The translations under genes and the position numbers were made by a program. DNA of 64,000 nucleotides from Cercis canadensis (lineage: Eukaryota; Streptophyta; Magnoliopsida; Fabales; Fabaceae): assembly GCA_003255065.1 (NCBI GenBank), contig QAOA01003028.1:153056-217055 (forward strand), given 5' to 3'. The notes beneath the pieces are model-generated. The model was given only the letters and a program-made list of their open reading frames with translations, did not search any database and was not told the origin of the DNA. Below are positions 33,353-44,196 of the stretch, one piece after another. Each line of letters opens with the position of its first letter. Within the stretch, counting starts at the first letter, position 1.

Positions 33353-33565
33353 GTAATTTTATCTCCAATTATATAGCACTCAAGACCTAGTAATTTTATC
33401 TCCAATTAGGTACGTAGTGGATGATCAGAAAGTTAAGGTGGTCGAGTGTCGAGAGCCTTAAGGCATATATTTTTTATCAAAAAATTAAAAATCTGGTGTC
33501 ATGGTGTGTACATTACATGTATTTAATTTTCATAACCTTAGAAAAACTCGAAATAAATTGTTGTC

Positions 33566-33956
33566 CGGAATAGATGAATTGCAAGAAGGGACCCTCTTTT
33601 TGAATTGTTTATGATGAGATGGGTCATTTCATTAGAGCCTCTCCTAGCCCAAAGTATAGGACACTGGACTCTGGATGCATCTGTGGGCCAATTTTTTGAT
33701 GATTTCTTTAATATGCTCCAGATTATCTCTTTAGATTCTCACTTATGAGGTTTTTTTTTCCGACTAAGATCAGATCCTCAGTGATAAGGCTAGAACCAAG
33801 AAGAGAATGCATATACCTTGTGGGCTTTATACAGAGAGAGAGCTTTTCCGCAAGTAGTCCACAGTGAAACCCATGAAAGCCCAAGGCCTATCCTTCTTGC
33901 TTATAAAATGGAATTTAAAAACTGGGCTTTTGACCTAACAAACTCCCTTTATATGA
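33566..33956 (+). repeat. Left arm of a 3.1-kb inverted repeat
   Basis: Starts CGGAATAGATGAATTGCAAG and ends ..ACAAACTCCCTTTATATGA. The whole arm recurs in reverse complement at 36322-36714 with high identity by eye. No coding sequence. Confidence 0.9.
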
Positions 33957-34248
33957 GCTTAAAAGTAAATGAATAATTGTAATTGCGAAGTTTCTAGATT
34001 CCTTACTTTTTTTTTTTTTATTGAATTCATTTCTGGTTTTGTTGTATTTAGTTTAGAGTTAGTGAACTTCATATTTGAGCGTATTCAATATTGAGACATA
34101 ATATGCAATTATTAAAAAAGTTAGAGTTTTTATATTTCCGTGGAAGAAAAATGCTGATTAACATATTTATTTTGTGTCATGCTTCCTCACATTGGCAGAG
34201 GTGATATCATTTAAGCTATATCATACAAGCAAGTTTTGATGAATATGT

Positions 34249-34771
34249 GAAATTCGGCACTTTGACCTCAATAATGTAGTTCAGAAACTTATTTACGGAT
34301 TTAGTGTAGTTTCAAACTTAATTACACCAAAAATATACTTTTTAAATATTCAAAAATAAAAAAAAAATTGCTGGCAGGTGCGGGACCCACCGTGAAAACC
34401 TAATATTGAAGATCTTCCACAAGCTCACCCTCATGATGGAGATCTTATCGTATGGGTAGACACTACTAACAAGGCAAGGGACTAATGCAACTTCTGATTG
34501 AGTTTTGACCGTTGGATTGGTTGCCCTTTTTTTTGAACTTAAGTAAGAGTGAGATTTCTTTGAGGGTGTTTTTGGTTGTGCACTTATTGCTCCAAGTTCT
34601 GAGGTATGTGGGATATGATATTTGAGTATTTGACCTCTGCCATACTCCACATTCCTTCCTTGTGAGGGAGTTGCGCAGAAAGATAGTGCCTGGGAGGGAA
34701 AGACCACCGGCGCGTCCCCCCCGGCATGTCCCTTGATGACACGCCACGCGGCCCTCGCACCTGCCAGCAAT

Positions 34772-34809
<38 letters not shown>

Positions 34810-34911
34810 ATTTAAAAAATACATTATTTGTGTAATTAAGTTTGAAACTACACTAGATCCATAAATAAGTTTCTGAACTACATTATTAGGGTCAAAGAGC
34901 TGTCAAATTCA
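34249..34911. mobile_element. Foldback element, about 660 bp, nested in the large inverted repeat
   Basis: Arms of about 140 bp (34249-34393 and about 34757-34911) share CTTTGACC, AATAATGTAGTTCAGAAACT and a ..TTGCTGGCAGGTGCG.. inner end in inverted orientation. The interior is GC-richer than its neighbourhood and contains an open frame of 142 codons on the minus strand with no domain I recognise. The right arm ends in a run of about 34 T. No target duplication was resolved. Confidence 0.65.
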
Positions 34912-36321
34912 GATGAAAAGTCAATATATTGAGGAAAAGTTGCAAAAGTAGTGCACCCTTGTGAAGAATCAAGTAGCTGATGTTATAGGGGGGCTGTCTT
35001 TTCTGTCTTCAGCCTTCACCAAATCTACAAGCAACCTTCTGAAAGTACTCATAAATATATTTTATTAAATATAAATATAATGTATCTTATTTTGTCTAGT
35101 AAACTTAAAAATAATTGACTTGTAAACATGTCATTCATATATTAGCTATGCTCATATAATATGACATACTATATAAATATGAAAAGTATATAATTTTTTT
35201 TTTCTTACAAAGAAGGCCTTTTTACGTTGGGTTCTTTTATTACCGTCGAACATCCGCTGGGCATTTTATTGCTTCAACCCATAGAAAAGCCAGCTACATA
35301 GCCCAAAAGGTTAAATCATTGGTGGGTTTGGTTTCACATTATCTGCTTACTAATAATACCCAAACCTAGGTTTCGGGCCCATCATTCAAAACCGATTGAA
35401 TGGAAAAAGGCCCAATATCAATTTTCCCATTCGGCCCTCCCAGTTTTTGGGAATCTTATATGGGATTAAGTCCTAAGTTTCATTACTATTTTGTTTTTAA
35501 GTACTTATTTTTTCCTAACAAATTTTTTATTTTATTTTAATTGTTGGTTGTAACTTGTACGATAGTACGGTTTTTGCTATATCTAGCCATAGCAAAAATA
35601 TCGTAAGCTTAGAACTTATAGTTCACACATTTGTTCTAAAAATAAATATCCCAATGCCACAAATGGGGTTTAAAAATTGGCGTCAGCGTTATACCGATGA
35701 CTTTGGTTCAACTGGAAACATGTAGTCGTAGAAAGGATTATTGAGTGACAGATGTGGACATCATCAATCCAATTGCTATAATATTATTATCTCTCAATTT
35801 CCCGCATAAGATGGACATAGCTCACACGCAATTTGTGTTGTGCTTCAGTTTAGCCATGTTGAGGTCAAGTTGTGCTTTTGTGAAATGTGAATGGAAACAG
35901 CTCCCAATTATAAATGAATTGGATAATTACTAAAAATAAATAAATAAACTTAAAATAATCTCATTTTAAAAAAAGAAAAAAGACCATTAAAAAAAAACGC
36001 TCATTCGTCTACTAAATTCTCTCATTTTTTCTTCTTTGTTTGCCCTTTTGGAGACAGAAGGGAGAAAGAAGAATACAATAATTACAACACACAGTCAACC
36101 CATTTAAACTAAATTTCAAACACATCCCAATCCTAATCTCCCTTTGTTAAGACCCCCAAGCTTGTGCTCATCCCAATTATTGCCCTTTAATGTGCTCAAG
36201 GGCCACTTTAACTCACTTTACCAATATTTTATTTTTCTAAGTCCTCCTAACAGCCAGATAATAATATAAACAATTGGGCCTTTGACTTGTAATGTCTGGC
36301 GTTACACTAACAGGCTTTGAG
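34912..36321. other. Spacer of the large inverted repeat, no gene seen
   Basis: AT-rich, with a member of the AT-rich dispersed repeat at about 35040-35195. The open frame at 35745-35933 has no recognised domain. Confidence 0.45.
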
Positions 36322-36714
36322 CATCATATAAAGGGAGTTTGTTAGGTCAAAAGCCCAGTTTTTAAATCCCATTTTATAAGCAAGAAGGATAGGCCTTGGG
36401 CTTTCATGGGTTTCACTATCGACTAATTGTGGCAAAGCTCTCTCTCTCTATAAAGCCCACAAGGTATATGCATTCTCTTCTTGGTTCTAGCCTTATCATT
36501 GAGGATCTGATCTTAGCTGAAAAAAGAAAGCCTCATTAATGAGAATCTAAAGAGATAATTTGGAGCATATTAAAGAAATCATCAGAAAATTGGCCCACAG
36601 ATGCATCCAGAATCCAGTGTCCTATACTTTGGGCTAGGAGAGGCTCTAATGAAATGACCCATCTCATCATAAACAATTCAAAAAGAGGGTCCCTTCTTGC
36701 AATTCATCTATCCG
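36322..36714 (-). repeat. Right arm of the 3.1-kb inverted repeat
   Basis: Reverse complement of 33566-33956 along its full length, with only scattered differences. Read-through of both arms would give an RNA with an almost perfect stem of about 390 bp. Confidence 0.9.
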
Positions 36715-37281
36715 AGAGCTAGGAAAATGGGCAGCTGGAGCTGGGCTTCAGCTGGGCAGCTATAAAAATTTAAAGGCTAACTTTGTAAATATGAAAGAGT
36801 TTTGTTCCCATTTTATAATTACAAAAAGTTATTAACAGCCGATTTTATAATTACGAAAACTTGTTTCCACCCGGTTCCATTTACATTTACATTAGACAAA
36901 AACCTGAAAAAGCTGCAAAAGTCGGTGAAAATAGATGAAAGTCACTATCAGGGGTGTAGCATAGCACCCCCTAAATCTTAATGGAATAGCATGTGTGGCA
37001 CATTAAGTGCATACTTGGATTGTTATCCGTTTATGTGGCTAGTCTCATATGATGTGGAAGGAAGAATTAGCTGAACAAATCACTTGGGTTCACATCTGGA
37101 CACCAAAATGCCGTCATTATGGTGGAACGAGAGAGCTGGTGAGCCTCATAACTCATAAAATACCATTCCTTCTCAAACCCATCTGTAAACCCATCTGGTG
37201 AAAACTTGTAAAAAGATAGGAATGGAGGCTTCAGTGCGAGAGAAATGAAAGAAAAGCACGAGTGTTTGAAATAAAGTGGAA
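36715..37281. other. Intergenic, no gene seen
   Basis: Includes a short repetitive GGGCAGCTGGAGCTGGGC region near 36730. No coding exon recognised. Confidence 0.4.
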
Positions 37282-37995
37282 GGGTCGCTTGCGGACATGA
37301 TTGGAACTCATGAGAAGTGGGGTTTAAATTTGCGGCCGTGATTGGAACACGTGGAAAGTGGGTCGATGGTTTATAGAACTATAGTCATTGAGCGGTTTTG
37401 CTCAAATGATAAAACCGACACAGGAATTACGTAAATTATGCTCAGGCCTATAAAATAATTAAATAATGCACATAACAGAAAACTAAAATTAAATAGCTCA
37501 TTCAAACTCTAGTTTGGATTAAAGTTAACACTAAAAAAGTTGTCCCTTTTTTCTTGTTAAATTGGGTCTTGAGGATAAAATACTTCCTTTCTTCTTTATA
37601 ATTCCAATTAGATTTAAGGAGAGCTCTGTATATCAAAGAAAAATAAATAAAAATAACTCTTATTCTCTTTTTTTTTTTTTTTTTCAATTATATGGTGATG
37701 AAATAGAAGTTCAAATTGTTGACCTCTTATAAATTATCTAAACTTCTCACTACTAGACCACAGCTCATGACTGATAAATCTTATTCTTAAATCCTTGTCA
37801 AGCTTCTTAATTATTAGAGATCTAATAACACTATTAAGACATCATAAGTAGTTTATCTTCAATTTACAGCATTAATAGATTAACAACAATATCATATATT
37901 TAGCTTATTTTATCGCTGTCCATTAGGAGGGAAACGGTTGGGTTGCTTCTACTAGCAACTTGTTGGTGACAACAGAGCTTCATTCGTTTAAATAT

Positions 37996-38710
37996 GAGTA
38001 AACCAATATTTGCATCTCTAAGGTTCTATTTGGGAGTTTAAAGTGAGGGGAGAGGAGAGGAAAGAGAGGGAAGGGAAGGGAAATTGGGTGGTTTTTCCTT
38101 TTCTTTGTTTGGATGATTAAAATGAGCAAAAGGAGAGGGAAGGAAAGAAAAGAAAAAATTTATAATTTTACAAATTTATTCTTTATAAATAAAGTAAATA
38201 TATTTAATATAAGATTTAATAATATTATCTAAATAGTGTTTGAAAAAGAATTTGAAGAAATAAGTGGAGGTATAATAATAAATTACTCTTTTTTCTCTCC
38301 AAACCCCCCAAATTGGGGGAACACAAAAGTGAGGCAAATAAGGAATGCAAAGGTTTGAGATTACCCTTTAGTTTCATTTCCTTTTTTAATCTTGAACTCC
38401 CAAACAAGGGGATAGACACATTTACTCATTTTCTTTCCTCTCATTTCTCTCAAATTTTAACTCCCAAACAAACCCTAAAAGATTTAAGATTTAACAAAAT
38501 AATTTTTAAAAAAACACTAACTACAAAATAGTCCTAAAAAAAACTAATATGCGTAACAAAATAGTCCAATATTTATTAAAATTTGAATCTTTCAAGGACT
38601 ATTTTATTACGCATATTAGTTCTTTTAATAACTATTTTGTAATTAGTGTTCTTTCAATGACTATTTTATTAAATATTAAATCTTTCAAGGATGTAAATGT
38701 AAGTTTACTC
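37996..38710. mobile_element. Mutator-type foldback MITE with a nested Tourist-like MITE
   Basis: Ends GAGTAAAC..GTTTACTC with inverted similarity (..ATATTTGCATC / ..ACATTTACATC), flanked by a perfect 9-bp duplication TTTAAATAT at 37987-37995 and 38711-38719. Copy B of the segmental duplication has a single TTTAAATAT and no element, confirming the borders. Without the nested MITE it is about 257 bp and almost wholly palindromic (..CTAATATGCGTAA..TTACGCATATTAG..). Confidence 0.92.
38022..38476. mobile_element. Tourist-like (PIF/Harbinger) MITE, copy 4, nested
   Basis: Ends GGTTCTATTTGGGAGTTTAA and the complement of TTAACTCCCAAACAAACCC, flanked by TAA at 38019-38021 and 38477-38479. Internal blocks match copies 1-3. 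It lies inside the Mutator-type MITE 37996-38710, so it inserted later. Confidence 0.88.
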
Positions 38711-38802
38711 TTTAAATATAAAGAGAAGTAATTTATAGATAAATGAGTGTAATGTCTAATTTGTATATAATTTGAATTTTAAAATGTTACATATGCTATA
38801 AA

Positions 38803-38804
<2 letters not shown>

Positions 38805-38853
<49 letters not shown>
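38805..38853. repeat. (TA)n microsatellite
   Basis: About 24 TA units at the right border of segmental-duplication copy A. Confidence 0.95.
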
Positions 38854-38854
<1 letters not shown>

Positions 38855-40735
38855 TCTCTTAAATGTAAAAACAAATTAGTAGATAATGTCCGCTATTATT
38901 AGAATTTTTATTTTTTCCTTATATGGCAACATAAATGTTTAAATTCTTGATATCCTATTATAAATTACTAGTACTATTCACGTGCCGATGCACGGGCTGC
39001 TGGTCGGAGGGGCGTGGGACCTAAGCAACAGCATTTGGGATGAAATTTATGTGATTAGAGGAGCATAAATTATATAAATCTATGTGATCTAATATACCAA
39101 TTATGGATTTCATATTTTGAATCATAGATTTAATACATTAAAAGTATCAATCATGAATCCATAGTACATTTGAAAGAGTATTAAACCAATGCAGAATGAG
39201 ATAATACTATACTCAAAAAAGCTGTGGTGTATGATTTGTATTAGGAATGTCAGCATCTTTCTCTACGTCTACACGATTTTACACTGATCCTGAAATTGCA
39301 ACATTGTTATACTTAATGACTTGAGATATACAAAGTCACTTTGAGTATGAAGAAAGTAGCAAATATACACTATATGTTATTTAGGATAAGCATCAATCAT
39401 TATCGTATTCTTTAATAACATATTTATAACTTATGTGCACACTGCACTGTATCTTGTTGTGAGCTTCGTATTTTAGACCTCCACGTTACTAACGCGCCTA
39501 TGATAAGTAAATGACTAAAGTACTAAACCAAACTTCTTTCAAATTTAGGTCATGTTACACTCAATTGTATTTATTTATACCCCCACCTTATCCATTTTTC
39601 TTTATCATTATATATCACAAGAGTATCCTATATTATATCATTTTTTATATCAAACATAAGAAAGAGAATTCCAAATTTCTTCATCGATAGAAAAGAGTTT
39701 CTTATATTAATTACCTAGATAAACATACTAACATTTTTATTGATAAAGTATTGACCTCGAATAGTTAGTAAAATAGTTTGATTCTCATTCCCAACTTATC
39801 ACAAAAATCAATTGACCAAAATTAAAATGTCCCCTTGTTTATCTTTAAAATGGACATGTAATGGTTCATTTCCTGTTTATAATAAATATCATATCCCAAT
39901 TATTTGATTATCATTGATATTTTTTTTTTTAAAAAAAAAGAATAATTAGTGTCATAAGCATGTAATTCATTGTTTCAGTAGTCTCAGTTTGTCTACTTTT
40001 AGTAAGTAGTGCTCTTGAGTGGTATGCCAATCTCATCTTTGTACCCTTGAAGGCCAAAAAATATAAAAAATCTTTATACCCTTAAGACCTACTGAGGTGA
40101 TTGATAGCTCTTGCTACCAATGGGCCATATTCTTCAATAAAATTATCTAAGGCCATTAAAAAAAAAAAAAAAACTTCTCATAATATGACTTCATAGCAAA
40201 TGATTGAAAATTATAATCAAATGTCATTGAAAAAGAAACTTGTGTCTAAAATAAAGAAATAATCAACAACTCATCTTTTTAATCAAATAACTTCATGCAC
40301 TCATAGGAAATTTTAGAAAATTTCAATGAGAATCCTTAATCTTTAAATATAGATTGTTAATATACTTTTAAATTGTAGTCCTTACATTTGGTTTCTTGTT
40401 TTATAGATGACTTAGGTTTAAGTTTCTTGTTGTAAGAGTTAAGTTCAATAGATTCCTATAGTGTACATAGATTGTGCTTTTATAATTTCTCTGCAATTTC
40501 AAACAAATTTTGTTTTCAAAGTCATCAAAATATTAAGTACTCAAATTTTCTTTTACAATGTTCCTATAATTTCACAATTTAAGCAATGCAAAATATTTTT
40601 AAACTTGAACAAAACCATATGCTTGTAAATTGTAGTTAACACGTTAATCAACTATTTGGTACGACAGTATTAACACATGAATCACTTTCACCTCTCAACT
40701 CCTTTTAAGCAAATGTCTTATATCATTGATAATAC
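38854..40735. other. Intergenic, no gene seen
   Basis: AT-rich. I found no coding exon, RNA gene or clear repeat structure. A GC-rich patch (GTGCCGATGCACGGGCTGC) lies near 38982. Confidence 0.4.
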
Positions 40736-40739
40736 ACCC

Positions 40740-41650
40740 ATAGAAATGGAAGGTCACATCAGCAAAGTCTATCAAGTGCATTCCCTCTTGAGAATGTGAT
40801 TCACATATAGTTTTCTGATGTCTTTATCCCAACATAATATCATACTATGCCTTATTGTAGTAAATTCAGCTTTTAGATTGCTACCCATGCGTATAGAGCC
40901 ACATAAACCACCAAGCCGCCCCTTTGATGATCTCAAATAACCCCTCCAAAACCTAATCTCCCTAGGTTCCCAAAACTACCCCATCAACATTTAGCTTAAT
41001 GGTATCTATACTTGGAGCTTGTCAATGTATCCATTGCACATCTCTTACCTACTTTCTCGCTTTTCCAGAAAAACTTTACTGTAAGTTAAATCATCGCCTG
41101 GAACTTATTAACACTGACCATCAATAGAGTGCTACGGCTTTCAAAAACCTATTCATTGTGCGTTCTCCATATCCACCACAACGTGTAGTAGAAGAGAATG
41201 TGTGACTTCGTTATCCCCTTTCCTATATTCCCATTAGTATAAAACCAAGCATTCAAATCTTTTTTTTCCCAAAGCTACTCTCTACACCAAAACCTAGATA
41301 GATGTGATTTATAACAGTCCTAAGACAATACATTGTATTTTCTATATCAAACTTGCACTTGTTGCTCCATAAATTTTGACTTAGGTGTCTGCGAGCATGA
41401 AACCAATTTGTGGGTATGGCGTCATGCATGATTAGCCACATAAAACTTTAATTTGTTATGGAGCCGCAAGCCTCCACATCTAGTTCCACCTTTGGATATT
41501 CATCTTATTTTTTTTCTTAGATATTAACCAATCATACCTAGCTTTTGTTGTGTAAACCTTAGTTATGGTATTTCTCCAAACAATCATGTCTTGAATATCA
41601 CCATACTGAGCAAGCGGCACCCTAAAGATCTTATCTAAATGCTAATAATG
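40740..41650 (-). mobile_element. LINE 3' part: zf-RVT and RNase H-like remnants
   Basis: The minus strand reads, in order, a block ending WLISKKK, a zinc-binding RT-associated block (MWLIMHDAIPTNWFHARRHL, then CNKC- and CLR-like cysteine motifs), and an RNase H-like start (LNVDG..GNPGRLGFGGVIRDHQ-like) near 40900-40990. These are the C-terminal domains of plant L1-type ORF2. Several frame changes and stops are present. The RT and endonuclease parts are missing upstream. It may be the same family as the LINE at 60-64 kb, whose C-terminus lies outside the window. Confidence 0.75.
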
Positions 41651-42027
41651 CTGATAATGTATTTTAGGAAATAATTGCTAATAATGCTGATGATAATGCA
41701 TTTCAAGAAATGCATAGCCACAACATGTTGAATATCACTTGTATAAGAACTTATCTAACAAAAATAGATCAACCTTGGCCATAGTATCTATTTAAATATC
41801 AAAATGAAACATCTTAATTTTTGACATTCCTAGCCAATTCTCTGAGCAAGCAATTTTAAGAAGAAAATGAACCTAATCATGAGAATGAAAAGAAAATGAA
41901 TGTTTCATTTTTATTGAAATTTCTTTCATTGAATTAATCTTAAAATTTCTATCCAATTCCATATTCATCTTATTCTTTCTATACCATGATGTATTTTTAC
42001 TACCACTATTTTGTGTGGATAATCTTG

Positions 42028-44187
42028 GGCAATTTGACCGAAATAATGGATTTGGACAAACTATTTACACAAATGAGGCACATTTGAAATTATTTACGTA
42101 AAATAGATACTTTTGATTTTTTTGTTAATTTTTCGTTCAGATCTAAAAATGCTTTTGCTAGCTTAAAGTGTGTATTAAGAGATCACGCTTTTACGAAAAC
42201 CAGTTACGCTTTTCCCCAAAACTAATCACGCTTTGGCCAAATAAATTAGTTTTGAAAAAAAAAAGGAGAACACACTTTATACAAAGGGGAACACACTTTG
42301 GTTTCTTTGGTGAACACGCTTTGGGTAAAAGCATGTTCCCAATGGAACACGCTTTTAATACCCTTTGGGTAAAAGCGTGTTCCCAATGGAAGACACTTTT
42401 ACCCAAAGTGTGTTCACCAAAGAAGCCAAAGCGTGTTCCCTTAAATGGCAAAAGTGTGATCTCCTATATTGTTGAAGGGATATAGATGATGTTTTGAAGA
42501 CTTGAAAACTAATTGGTATACGAAAGTTAAAGTTAAATTGGTTATCTTTTCTTTTGCTACACTGCTTTAATTATCTATGCTTGCCTGTTTGGTTGAAGTC
42601 TCAACTTTCTATCTATTATCACCTGGAAACCATTAACACCATATTGAATATCATATGTTACATATATTATAAGTCATATACATCATATACCAAATTACTA
42701 ATGGTCTTGATCTCCATATCCACACAAAAAAGTATTATCAATATCATTTTTAGAATATAATTAGTTATCAGTTTATTTTATTTTGTGGTACACTACTTGC
42801 CAGTTGCCACTCAGTATTGTATTCCAACGGCAAAAACAAACCGACCTCGTCACTCTCAAGCTCAAGGGTAATTATTTAAAAGAATAAATTAAAACTCATT
42901 TTTTTATCTCAAAAAAATATATGTACAATCAATTTAAATAGTCTTTCACTAACTTTTACTTATCTAACTTATTTTATTAGCATTTAATGTGCATGCCACG
43001 TAAAAAGTTTAGTAAACTTTTATTAATGCAAACTAGACAAAAGATTATTTTAATGAACATAATTATTTTTAGAGATTTTATGATACCACATGAGTATATC
43101 ATATTACACTGACAAGACAATCATACATAATTTTAATATTTTATTAGATATAAATATAATTTATTTTATTTTCTCAAATAAATTTAAAAATAGTTAATTT
43201 GTACACATATCATTCATATATTAACTATTATCATGTAATATAACATACTACATAAATACTAAAAATATCTAAGAAACCTTTAATCATTTTTTATAGACTA
43301 AAATAACAAAAAAAAAAATTCAAAAACTAAATTGATTGTACCTATATTTTTTAGGGACTAAAAAAATATTTTGCTCACATGTAGCGACTAAAGGACTACC
43401 TCAGTAGTTAGAGCACAGAAGTCAGAAGACATGGTGAGAAGAAAAAGGATTATAATCTCTTAATTTCTATCAATTAGCTAGGCGTATACTAAAAGTTTGC
43501 ATTTTCACATAATAATGAATTTTATTTTATTACACGACTAGTCTAAATTACTATTTATACAACAAACCTAAGGAATGAACTCACCCTCCAAGAAGAAAAA
43601 CTTGATGACCTTAATGACATACGGGGGAAAGAGTTTCATACTCAAACGAGAAGGAAACTTGTACGCTTGAACTTTTCATGATAATACTATTTCCAATTTA
43701 ACTTTAACTTTCGTAAACCAATTAGTTTTCAAGTCTTCAAAACATCATCTATATCCCTTCAACAATACAGGAGATCACGCTTTTGCCATTTAAGGGAACA
43801 AGCTTTGGCTTTTTTGGTGAACACGCTTTGGGTAAAAGCGTGTTCCCAATGGAAGATGCTTTTACCCAAAGCGTGTTCACCGAAGAAGCCAAAGCGTATT
43901 CCCCTTTGTATAATGCGTGTTCTCATTTATTTTCAAAAACCGTAATTCATTTGGTCAAAGCGTGATTAGTTTTGGGGAAAAGCATAACTGATTTTGGTAA
44001 AAGCGTAATTGGTTTTGATAAAAGCGTGATTTCTTAATACACGTTTTAAGCCAGCAAAAGGTTTTTTAGGTCTGAACGAAAAATTAATAAAAAAAAAATC
44101 AAAAGTGTCTATTTTATGTAAATAATTTCTAATGTGTCCCATTTGTGTAAATAGTTTGTTCAAATGCATTATTTCAGTCAAATTGCC
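42028..44187. mobile_element. Large non-autonomous Mutator-like element, 2,160 bp
   Basis: Terminal inverted repeats of about 500 bp (about 42028-42545 and 43690-44187) begin GGCAATTTGACYGAAATAAT. They are flanked by a perfect 9-bp duplication ATAATCTTG at 42019-42027 and 44188-44196. Each arm holds a dense series of AACACGCTTT / AAAGCGTGTT motifs, including an internal palindrome. No transposase frame is present; the interior holds another inverted-repeat element. Confidence 0.92.
42885..43377. mobile_element. Nested inverted-repeat element inside the 2.1-kb MULE
   Basis: The left end (..ATATATGTACAATCAATTTA..) and right end (the complement of TAAATTGATTGTACCTATAT followed by ..TTAGGGACTAAAAAA..) are inverted repeats. 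It encloses an AT-rich dispersed repeat at about 43070-43270, giving three nested layers. Its own target duplication was not resolved. Confidence 0.6.
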
Positions 44188-44196
44188 ATAATCTTG

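Larger units (their letters stand above)
37282..38810 (+). repeat. Segmental duplication, copy A (matches 59201-60015)
   Basis: From GGGTCGCTTGCGGACATGAT to the TTTATATATA tract, the sequence matches 59201-60015 in order and strand, with scattered differences. Copy A contains an extra 724 bp (a 715-bp element plus one 9-bp duplication) that copy B lacks. Confidence 0.9.

Noticed and set aside
34342-34770. 142-codon minus-strand frame inside the foldback element
   Set aside because: Partly encoded by the arms and without any domain I recognise; not supported as a gene.
33566-36714. Large inverted repeat considered as an inverted pair of solo LTRs
   Set aside because: No clear TG..CA ends, target duplication or internal retroelement genes were seen, so no family was assigned.
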